A DNA stretch of 64,000 nt from Chelonoidis abingdonii (taxonomy: Eukaryota; Chordata; Testudines; Testudinidae), in NCBI RefSeq assembly GCF_003597395.2, contig NC_133771.1, positions 62,091,080 through 62,155,079 of the forward strand, in the 5' to 3' direction. The translations under genes were made by a program, and so were the position numbers. Below, piece after piece: positions 55,588 through 64,000 of the stretch. Under the pieces are notes generated by a model. It was not told the origin of the DNA. It saw only the letters and a program-made list of their open reading frames with translations, and made no database searches. The first letter of the stretch is position 1; every line of letters begins with the position of its first letter.

Positions 55588-56884
55588 TCTTCAAGTAGTG
55601 TCCTGTGAATGCTCCACTTCAGGTGTGCATGTGCCCCACGCACCTTCAATTGGGGGTTTTTGTTAGCAGTATCTGTTCGACCTGTGCATGCTTCATGCCT
55701 CAAACTGAGGCTATATAGGGCTGCACAAGTGAACCACCCTCTGTTCCTTCACACCAGCTTTGGCCTGAGACAAAGCATTTAGTGTGTCCGCCTTGAGGAT
55801 GCCTCTGCTAAAAGGGTTCTCTCTTAAGCACCCCCCCCCCTTGCAGTCCTGCAGTTTCGAATAGCAAATTATCAGGTGTTCATGGCAAAATATAATTACA
55901 CATAGTACATGAAATTTGCTGCTTTTATTGAGCACCTTCTACCTGAGCAAAGAGCAACATCAGACTGTCGTTGCAGAGATATAATTACTGGCCAGGACAT
56001 TCCTTCAGGTGTCACTAGATGTGGCAGACACAGTGGCCTGTTCCCTCTTTGGTGATAGTTATGTGTAGTGTATCCTGGCTTCAAGTGTCCAGCTTTCAAG
56101 GAGAGGTCCAGATCACTGCAGAGGACCTCCTTTTGATGGTCTGAAGTTGGTTTTCAGAGGCCACAGGTGAGTCCTTGCATACTTTTGAAAGACTCTCAGG
56201 ACCATTTGGCAATCCTGGGGAATTTACACCCCTTACAAATAAAAGAAAATGTAGTGGGTCACAAACTGCCCAGAGAGCCCATCCCATCCATTTATCTGAG
56301 TTCCAAATACTGACTGGAAACCACCCCCCACCCCCAATTAATAGGAATTCTCCACCTCAGTGCATGATTCCTTGATATGGTGTGGGGCCAGAGGCTACCT
56401 GTTCTACCAAATACAACAGGTGTTGTTAAACTGTAGGAAGGAATATACCTGAAACACTTACTTTCAAAAGCAGAACAGATTTAGCCCATTGGTATAAACT
56501 CCGACTTGCAACTGAATCTTCTGCGCTCTTGGTTATCTTGGTACCTGAAGAAAATAGGATTACCAACCAGCTCGGTCAAGGTTCACTTGGCCACCTTAAC
56601 AGCCTTTCATACCCCAGTGGAAGGGTTCAGTGTTTGCTCACCCAACAACCTTAAGGTTTGTCAAAGGTGTGGGAAACCTTTTCCCTCAAATGAAAGACCC
56701 CACTCCAGCTTGGGATCTCAGTGTAGTTCTTACGCACCTCACAGCACTTCCCTTTGAACCAATGGTGACCTGCTCCTTACCTAACCTGTCATTGAAAATG
56801 ACCATGGTAACCATCACATCAGCCCAAAGAGTTAAAGTTGGGGCTTTTAATGGTAGACAATCCTTTCACAGTATTCAAGGACAA
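55588..56884 (+). mobile_element. DIRS retrotransposon copy 5, internally deleted
   Basis: Begins with a DIRS-like terminus (TCTTCAAGTAGTGTCCTGTG, ATGCTCCACTTCAGGTGTGC). A gag trace (FRIANYQVFMAKYNY, near 55855) is followed directly by YR sequence. The 3' side is cut off by the antisense CR1 at 56885. It has landed in a CR1 fragment. Confidence 0.75.
56500..56884 (+). pseudogene. DIRS copy 5 tyrosine recombinase, N-terminal part
   Basis: Frame 1: GLPTSSVKVHLATLTAFHTP then VEGFSVCS. Frame 2: LRFVKGVGNLFPQMKDPTPA, WDLSVVLTHLTALPFEPMVT, NLSLKMTMVTITSAQRVKVG. All match the DIRS YR start and core. A frameshift sits near 56650; the His/Arg/Tyr catalytic end is absent. Confidence 0.78.
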
Positions 56885-57392
56885 GATTTCATAGCATTAT
56901 AGGACCGGAAGGAACCTCAAGAGGTCATCCAGTCCAGTTCCATGCACTCATGGCAGGACTAAGCATTATCTGGACCATCCTTGACAAGTGTGTGTCTAAC
57001 CTGCTCTTAAAAATCTCCAATGATGGAGATTCTACAACCTCCCTAGGCAATTTATTCCAGTGCTTAACCACCCTGACAGTTAGGAAGTTTTTCCTAATGT
57101 CCAACCTAAACCTCCCTTGCTGCAGTTTAAGCCTACTCCTTGTAACAACTTTTTCTATACTTGAAAATGGTTATCATGCCCCTCTCAGTCTTCTCTTCTT
57201 CAGACTAAACAAACCCAATTTTTCCAATCTTTCCTTGCAGGTCATGTTTTCTAGACGTTTAATCACTTTTGTTGCATTTCTCTGGACTTTCTCCAATTTG
57301 TCTACATCGTTCTTGAAATGTGGCACGCAAAACTGGACACAGTACTCCAGTTGAGGCCGTATCAGCATGTAGTAGAGCAGAAGAATTAGTAC
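56885..57392 (-). mobile_element. CR1 LINE 3' fragment, antisense
   Basis: It begins TTTCATAGCATTATAGGACC, then GGAAGGAACCTCAAGAGGTC, CAGTCCAGTTCC, and continues to TCTGGACTTTCTCCAATTTG and GACACAGTACTCCAGTTGAGG: a clear antisense CR1 3' half. Sits between DIRS copies 5 and 4. Confidence 0.92.
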
Positions 57393-57760
57393 TTCTTCGA
57401 TTGCTGTAGGTGACGGTGCGTCCCAGCGCCGTTGATCAGAGATTTTTGGTAGCAGTGCCAGGTCGGGACGCACGCACTCAGTTGGTATCTCCCGTCTCGT
57501 TGGAATCTTCCTGAGCGCATGCATCCCACACCCTCCTCAGTTCCTTCTCAACCGCCCTCGGCCGAAGACAGGACTCGGAACAGGGCTGATCCTCTTCCAT
57601 GGTTTTTGAATGAAACAATTACATAGAAATAGTTAGTTAATAATATCCTAGTTGTTTCCCTTCCTTTAGAATAGTTACTTAGTTTAAAAAAAAAAAAAAA
57701 AGATTCCTCAGGTTTGTCTCCCGCTAAGACTCTCTCTCCCCTGGCATTACTAGTTCAATA

Positions 57761-58440
57761 ATGCCAGGGGCTTCAGGATTCAAGGAATGTGCTTTCTGTC
57801 AGGACTTTATGCCAACGTCCAATGGGCACTCGCGCTGTGTGAAGTGCCTTGGTGAGACACATGTCCCTGCCAAATGTGTCCACTGCGCGAGCCTCAAAAC
57901 CAGGGCTCGTCCTGACAGGAACCTGCCGCTGAAGCTGCTTCTCATGCAGAAATCTCTGCAGCCGCCTCTGGAGACAGGTAATGGCAAAACCTCTCCCTCA
58001 CACTCCCCAGCCAGGTCTGAACGACCGGGAGCATAGCTTCACCCTCTCTGTAGGAGAGGCAAGAAGCTCTGCAGCTGCCTATGGAGCAGGCCAGTAAACC
58101 CACTCCCTCACGCTCCCCTGCCAAGGCAGAACTGACTGGGAGCATGGCTTCACCCTCTCTGGAGCAAACGCAAGAAGCTCTGCAGCTGCCTGTGGAGCAG
58201 GGCTGTAAACCCTCTCTCTCACGCTCCCCTGCCAAGGCAGAACCGACTGGGAGCATGGCTTCACCCTCTCTGGAGCAGAGGCAAGAAGCATTGCAGCTGC
58301 CTATGGTGCAGGCCAGTAAACCCACTCTCTCATGCTCCCCTGCCAGGTCAGAACCAACCAGGAGCCCGGCTTCACCTTCTTGCGTAAAGAGGCAGGAAGC
58401 CCTAATGTCTCCTCTCAGAGACACTCAAGAGGATAATTGA
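57761..58440 (+). pseudogene. DIRS copy 4 gag N-terminus with Cys-rich start and tandem repeats
   Basis: The ATG at 57761 opens MPGASGFKECAFCQDFMPTS then CVKCLGETHVPAKCVHCASL, a set of Cys pairs that could bind zinc (inference). A one-base shift and stop near 58036 end that frame. The next frame (58081-58440) carries a Ser/Pro/Glu-rich repeat of 37 residues such as LTGSMASPSLEQ and LQLPMEQASK. Codons are GC-rich relative to the intron. Confidence 0.75.
57949..58400. repeat. 111-bp tandem repeat, about four units
   Basis: The block around AAGAAGCTCTGCAGCTGCCT recurs at 57950 (diverged), 58061, 58172, 58283 and 58394, exactly 111 bases apart. The unit is a multiple of three (37 codons) and lies inside the gag region. 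Confidence 0.9.
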
Positions 58441-58799
58441 TCTCCCGCAGAGTCTTTACCCTTGGTGCTGTCAGCGCTGAGAGCAGGCAACTCTGACCGC
58501 CTCTGCACTTTACAGACAACTCTCACGGGGCTCTAAAGCAGGGACCTGACTTCCAGCAGCAGGAAGCTCTCCTCGGCACCGGTTTCCTCAGCACCGATAA
58601 TGGACCCGGTGCCAACAACGAGATCCACCTCTGGCACCAAGCCTGCCTGCTACCCCCAACAGATTCAGACCCTCTGCGAGGCTCTCACAAACAGCTCTCG
58701 GCTCCTGCGAAAGTGAAAGTAAAATCACTCCGGGCTGCTGCTCAGACTTCATGCTCTGCAGCACACCAGCCTACGGAGCAGCAACAATTCCTGCATCAG

Positions 58800-60230
58800 C
58801 AGGATATCTATGTGGCCCCTAGGCCTGACTCTCCGGGACATGAAGCACTCATTGTTTGAACAGCAGCTCTCCCCATGTGACCTGGATACTTTCACTGATA
58901 GTGAGAATGGCACACAGCAGCAGGCAGGGTTCTCCCTGCCTGAGTCTTCCCCGCCCACCGGAGCCATATATACCCCAAGACATGGGGCATCATAAGAATC
59001 AGCCTCAGTTTCCCTACTTTGTCCCCCAGTGGCCAGGACCCATTTTTTTTCCTTCCCGATGCCCTGGCCTCAGTGGTACCCGTGGTCGGCTCCTGCCACT
59101 GCTTCTCCTTGCACTCCTTCTACCAGACCGCAAGCTCATCCTATATCTATATCACCAGTTCTATCAACATCTAGAGCTCCTGAACCCCCTCCTGAAGATG
59201 TGGGCTATGACCCTCTCCCTGTTTTACTGGCTCCTGCCATCAGCCGCAGAAGTCGCCCTTATGCCTCCACCTCCACAAAACATGGACGGCTTTATGCAAT
59301 TCCACGAACTCAGGATATCCCTTTGGAGGAAGTCCAGGAGAAACAACATAGGCTTCTCAAAATCCTCCAACTCTCTACACCTTCAAAGATAGCATAACCC
59401 ATAGAGAAAGCTCTCCTAGAACCAGCTGGTACTCTCTCGCAGACCCCGCCTCCATTCACCAACATGCAAGAAAGCTCAACATAAATACTACATGTCTGCG
59501 AGAGACATTGATTTCTTATTTTCCCACCCACAACCCAATTCTATTCTGGTTGATGCAGCAACACACAGAACAAAGCAGCCACGCTACTGGCCCACTCTGC
59601 AGGACAAGGACCTCAAACGTCTTGACCTCCTCGACCGCAAGGTTTATACTCTTAAATATAAATTTAGAATTGCAAATTTATTCTACCCTCCTTGCAAGCT
59701 ATGACCATGACAACTACAACAAGCTCTTTGATTTGCCTCCTATATACCGACGGACAGGAGAGCAGACTTCCAGTTAGTCCTCGTCGAAGGTCAGTTGGTA
59801 TCTAGCATGGCACTATAAGCATCCCTGGACGTGTCTGATCCAGTAGCCCGCACCACTGCAGTGGTGGTGTGCTGGTCTTCTTGGCTCTCGGCAACCGATA
59901 TCCTCAAAGATTTGCAGTCCAAAGTGGAGAGTCTCTCCTTTGACAAAGATAACCTCTTTTCCCACAAACAAACAAACCCAATATGAAATTTTTCACACTA
60001 TGAAAGACTCTAGAGCCACTTTCTGCACAATGGGCACTTACCCATCCCTCCCCAGGAGACAAGGGTATCAACCTTACCAAACGCGCAGCGCAAAACAATA
60101 TCACCAACCCCAGTCTACACTGTATGACGCTGGTAAAAACTGCACCAGACCTCTTATATGCAGGCAAACCCAGGCGCAACCAACTACTTCCCACCATTGA
60201 GTAACAAACAATTTTGAAGTGCTGGTCGGG
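58800..60230 (+). pseudogene. DIRS copy 4 gag middle and C-terminal part
   Basis: Frames include MSARDIDFLFSHPQPNSILV then DAATHR and LQDKDLKRLDLLDRKVYTLK (near 59492-59660), matching the gag core of the other DIRS copies, then LASYDHDNYNKLFDLP, and near 59990 FHTMKDSRATFCTMGTY with a QPYQTRSAKQY-like Gln-rich tail. Several frameshifts. Confidence 0.75.
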
Positions 60231-60479
60231 GGTACATGCACCCACCCCTTGACTCCACCGCCTATTTGCCCATTGGCTACCGCCTCCGAACTTTCCCCCA
60301 TGTCTGGCAACAGATCATGCAGGACTGTTGGGTCCTGGAAATAGCTCAGTCAGGATACTCCATCCCTTTCCTATTTTCCCTGCCTATTCTTTCTCCTTCT
60401 CTGTCCCTCTTAGAGACCCCTCTCACGAGCACCTTCTCTGTGTGGAGGTGGCTCATGTTCTCCACCTCGATGCAGTCAA

Positions 60480-60720
60480 ACATGTGCTGATGCAACATTG
60501 GGGAAAAGGATTCTACTCCCAAAAGCAAGGCGGGGAGTGGAGACCTACATTGGATCTACGCCAACTGAACATGCTTGTACAGGTGCAAAAATTCAAGATG
60601 GTCACATTGGGCACAATAATACCCACACTGCACACGGGGACTGGTTCACAGCTCTCACCCTACAAGATGCCTATTTCCATATGTGCAGAAAACTACGTCT
60701 GCTGGGTTGGATGAATGTAT
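60480..60720 (+). pseudogene. DIRS copy 4 reverse transcriptase, fingers and palm start
   Basis: KQGGEWRPTLDLRQLNMLVQ, then VQKFKMVTLGTIIPTLHTG and a frame change to DWFTALTLQDAYFHM, with motif A as DWFTALxLQDAYF. The YLDD part is deleted. The Arg-Pro-x-Leu-Asp-Leu motif is intact. Confidence 0.82.
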
Positions 60721-60985
60721 AACACTGGCTCCGCCACCAAACATATTGACCTCCCTACATTGGTAGACAAGACCAGAGAACCTATGCACAGACGTTCCCT
60801 TCCATCCACACTCCCCAGTACTCATGTTAACCATGGTCGCTTCCCAGATAGATTGCGGAGCGCATTTAGGCAACCACAAGGCACAGGGCCGCTGGTCCCT
60901 ACTAGAGATGCGTCCGCACATCAGTCTCCTAGAACTCCGAGCTGTCAGGCAGGGAGGAGCACAATCTCACTCCCTATGCGCAACA

Positions 60986-63234
60986 GCCAGTAAAAATAAA
61001 AATAAATAAAATTTATTTTAGAGCAAATTTTTAATAAGTGTGTTAAACTCTTTCTTCCTCAGACTATGGTCACAGGCTGGTTTTCAGCCTAGTGCTTTAT
61101 CATCACTATTTATATTGTGCTAAGTGCAGTTTCTGTTTGCCTGCTGAGCGGTGAAATAGATTTTTAGTGTTTCCTCTCAACTAGTGACTAACAGTACCCT
61201 TTCTAGTCCCATTTCCATAAAACCTGAAAATTTGTGGTAAGAGGAAGCATCTATTTTAGTTTTTGAACATGTCAATATTTTAAACCCTTTCCTTGTTCAG
61301 TATATGTGGAAGTGGAGATAGGAAACCAGAAGCTGAGAATCAGAGCTTGTCAGAAGATTACTATTTTCATGGCAGCAAAGATCTGATCAGAGAAAATAAG
61401 TATTTCCTTTATGAAATTGCCAGCACAAGTCTTCATACTTGGAGTTGTATACCAAGTCAGGCAGATACATAATCACTAAAAGTAGTTAAGTATTTGAGAG
61501 TTGTTTGCCTTTATGCATATGCCTAAAAAGCACTGAAATCCCATTTTTAAAAGGAGGTAGCTGAGAGGGAGAGCTGTACCTTAAATCCTGTTGGTGGTGG
61601 GTTTACAAAGAGCTGCTGATGGATTACCAGATTTAAAGGTTTGTGGGGTTTTTTTTTGTTTTTTTAAATTTGGTCTGTTCAGTTTTTAGTTCTTAAAGTT
61701 ATGGGTTTAGTTTGGTATGCTACCTGCCAACTCTCCCCCATTTTGGGTGGCACTGAGCTTTAAAAACCTATACTTATTTCTCAGAACTTCTTCCACTAGC
61801 CCAAGGGCTATTGGTACATGCTGGTACCATGCTTTTTATGAAACAAAAGCACAAAAAGCAACAAAGTAGGACCAGCAGATAGCAGTGGAAACAGTTTAAA
61901 TGTAATCTTGCAGCAGACCCCACCCTGCATCAGCCAGTCTCCTCCGTCAGTATCTCAGGGCAAGGAGGTGAGCAGTCAGGCAGTGAGACCACTTAATGTT
62001 GCAGTGTTTTGCAATCCCTCATTCTCACCCCAGGGAGCTGGGGAATGTTGTATGTCAACTGCTGAGCAAAGTCAGGGTGTAAAATGCTGCAGTCTTGTCA
62101 GAAGCTGTAATGGTTCACCCCTGGGAGTAGATCTGGAAGCTTGGCTTAACTACTGTTAACATTCAGAACGTATGCATTTGAGTGCATGACTCCAAAAGGA
62201 TGAATGTGTGGGAATAATTTATTTTGAGAATTAAGTATTCTAGGTCTTTTTTTTTTTTTTTTTTAAGAAATTCCAGTCCAGTTTGTTTCCATGGAAACTA
62301 CTTGAAAAAGGTAAACAATAAGCCATAGCCATCATCTGTGAACAGAAATTCTCACAGGTTACTTTTGCGGCTGAAAGTGCTAGCTTGTAAAACTGTCTAG
62401 ACTCATATTTAATGTCTATATTTAATGTCTATATCTCAGCACAGTACTTAAGTCTGTAATATAAAATAAATAGGTTAAAACCTACTTTTCTTTCTTGACA
62501 ATTTCAGCCTCTCACTCAGATGAGCCTATTGATTTCCCATAGGACATATTAGACAGATTCCTAATATCTGGAGTTACTCTGGATACCTGCACAGTTTGAG
62601 CCCTTGTCAACCAAAGATAACATTTTTAATTGAAAACACATAAGTGGAGAAGCGTGATTTGAAAAGTGTTTCTTAAAAGTTAGGGATGACCAATTCAGGT
62701 ACCACAGAGATAGGTGCTTCAGAAACAACTTGGATAAATCACATGTTGCTTAGCGAATTGGGTTTACAAGTGAATTACCAAAGTGTTTCCTAATGAGGAC
62801 AATGTTTCTCATAAACTTCTTCGTATGTTTGTACTTTATTTATATATTATATTACAAATTGTTTTATAAAATGCACTTTTAAAAAATTGAAAGGACATCC
62901 AGACATGTAATATCAGTAGCTCTTAATCACCTCAGTCATTCTAAGCCCAAACAATACCACCAAAACTCATTTAACATCTTCTGCTACTTGAAAATCCACT
63001 AGCAACAGAGGAACCAACAAGACTCCCCTGTCACAAACGTTAGTAATGAATGAGCCAACACTCCCCTTTCATGGTATGCTGATATGTCCGCTATTTTTGC
63101 TGATTGGTTTGAGCATCCTTTGAACATCATTTCAATCTTATTTGGGTTTTATAGTATACATCAGATTGCTACTAAATCATACTGAACAGTTTAATAGCAA
63201 ACTTTAAAACTCCCCTGAAATATTCTCTATTTTA
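60986..63234. other. SENP6 intron, nothing recognised
   Basis: AT-rich sequence with homopolymer T runs (near 61649 and 62248). I looked for the next SENP6 exon (human LTNLEEQYIILIFQNG) and did not find it. Confidence 0.45.
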
Positions 63235-63577
63235 GGGTGTGTCAACACTGGGGGAGGTGGGAAAAACCACACAGCAGGGAGTCTCAGATCCTGAATCAAC
63301 TGACTAGGGCTCGTGCTACAGGACTGAAAATAGCAGAGTAGATGTTCCCACCTGGGCTCCAAGACCAAACCCCCATTCTGAGGTTGCAGAGCCAAGATTC
63401 CCTTCTGAGCAATAATGTCTGTGTTGCTATTTTTAGCCCCATAGTGCGAGTACCACAAAAGAGTCAGTTGGCCTGGGTTCTGGGACTTGCTTCCGCAGAA
63501 TTTTGTGTGGGTGGTGTGTGTGGTTGTTTTTTTTTGTTTGTTTGTTTGTTTGTTTTTGTTTTTTCTAGTGTGGTGCA
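63235..63577. mobile_element. Foldback MITE copy with TTTG expansion
   Basis: GGGTGTGTCAACACTGGG at the left; GTCTCAGATCC, GGACTGAAAATAGCAGAGTAG and GCTATTTTTAGCCCCATAG are mirrored internal blocks shared with 7951-8256. A TTTG run (about 63530-63562) lies within the right arm before a degraded CTAGTGTGGTGCAC end. Confidence 0.7.
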
Positions 63578-63589
63578 CAGCCAATCTGC

Positions 63590-63950
63590 GAAACTCATTA
63601 CCACAAGAAATTCACTCATTCACTTTCATTCTGGGCCCTCATGTTCTTTTCATTAGGGAAAGAATGAAAAGATGTGCCTGTTTGGCTAATGATTCAAGGG
63701 CTGGAAAAAATGCCTGACAGTGAGAGGTTGAAGGAGTTCAATCTGCTAAATTTATCAAAAAATCAGAGGTCACTTGGTACTTACATACTTATCTTCATGG
63801 GAAGAAAATACTGGGTACTAAGGGCTCTTTCTTTCAGTGATGAAAGGTGTAATAGGAACCAATGCCTGGAAGTTAAAGCCAGACAGATTCAAATTCCTGT
63901 TCTCTTTAACAGTATTTCTTCCTCTGACCAGTACACATCGTTTTATGCTG
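63590..63950 (+). mobile_element. CR1 LINE 3' fragment
   Basis: MPDSERLKEFNLLNLSKNQR then a GTYILIFMG stretch and CLEVKARQIQIP follow the CR1 C-terminal and post-coding consensus (LxEFNxLNLS...WLEVKARQIQ). Decayed; runs toward the window end. Confidence 0.65.
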
Positions 63951-64000
63951 CTGCTGTTACGAGATTTTTTTAGAGTGAGAAATCTATGCATGTTTGTATT

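Larger units (their letters stand above)
57393..60985 (+). mobile_element. DIRS retrotransposon copy 4, 3' truncated
   Basis: 5' terminus near 57396 (ACTTCTTCGATTGCTGTAGG), leader to about 57760, long gag region (57761-60230), RT up to the palm motif (60480-60710), then an RNase H trace (60820-60985) after an internal deletion. It stops at an A-rich run (AAAAATAAAAATAAATAAA, 60993-61011). No YR or right terminal repeat. Confidence 0.82.
1..64000 (+). other. SENP6: SENP6 gene body, internal portion (introns plus eight exons)
   Basis: SENP6 (SUSP1) is a nuclear cysteine protease of family C48 that trims SUMO2/3 chains from chromatin, centromere and PML-body proteins (family knowledge). Eight + strand exons with AG/GT borders join in one unbroken frame and encode a protein resembling human SENP6 from just after its first third to the segment before the catalytic domain. 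Exon phases agree at every junction. I found no earlier exon upstream of 4726 and no continuation downstream of 54626, so the gene extends beyond both window edges. The catalytic His, Asp and Cys are not in this window. SENP7 is the closest paralog, but the segments around [22 protein letters not shown] and TKCEWC fit SENP6. Confidence 0.9.

Noticed and set aside
57949..58400. CRISPR-like array or satellite DNA
   Set aside because: Units are contiguous 111-bp coding repeats without spacers, inside a retroelement gag, in a vertebrate genome.
57942..58424. 160-codon minus-strand frame over the 111-bp repeats
   Set aside because: The repeats are open on both strands; the DIRS gag reading on the + strand explains them.
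60986..64000. Next SENP6 exon (LTNLEEQ region)
   Set aside because: No stretch with matching translation and splice sites was found; it presumably lies beyond the window.

Overview
The window reads as vertebrate, most likely turtle (Testudines), nuclear DNA: AT-rich introns, split genes, and a dense mix of CR1 LINEs, DIRS-type tyrosine-recombinase retrotransposons, Ty3/gypsy elements, Penelope-like elements, foldback MITEs and hAT MITEs. There are no bacterial-style genes. The one host gene is SENP6 (SUMO2/3 chain-editing protease) on the + strand. Eight of its internal exons are supported by splice sites, continuous phase and resemblance to human SENP6 recalled from memory: a 21-nt microexon (4726-4746), 17956-18026, 31723-31868, 42737-43139, 44288-44532, 47561-47728, 48151-48184 and 54441-54622 (or 54626). 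They encode part of the non-catalytic N-terminal half. The first exons and the C48 protease domain lie outside the window.

Layout: 1-1587, two facing gypsy LTR copies; 1640-2985, CR1; 3877-4089, MITE; 4726, microexon; 5731-5755, assembly gap followed by about 890 bp of CpG-containing sequence unlike its flanks; 7951-8824, two MITEs; 9126-15908, a gypsy element with both LTRs, a 5-bp target duplication and a tRNA-Leu-type primer site, lying antisense to SENP6; 17956, exon; 19550-22120, CR1 and another LINE; about 22190-26274, DIRS copy 1 carrying two solo LTRs; 26275-27790, LINE tail split by two hAT MITEs; 28853-29491, hAT MITE; 29690-31690, antisense L1-type LINE; 31723, exon; 32087-37080, DIRS copy 2; 37404-40565, DIRS copy 3; 42737-48184, four exons; 49867-50650, Penelope-like element and a tRNA-derived SINE; 53730-54082, hAT MITE; 54441, exon; 55320-60985, CR1 EN fragment, DIRS copy 5, antisense CR1, DIRS copy 4; 63235-63950, MITE and CR1.

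No transposon gene looks intact; all have frameshifts, stops or deletions. The main points of interest are nested insertions that give a relative history, five DIRS copies all in the sense direction of the host gene, a gypsy element whose integrase lies upstream of reverse transcriptase, inverted-repeat-flanked Penelope remnants, and two places in SENP6 where alternative splicing would keep the reading frame. Family assignments rest on protein motifs and remembered consensus features, not on searches.
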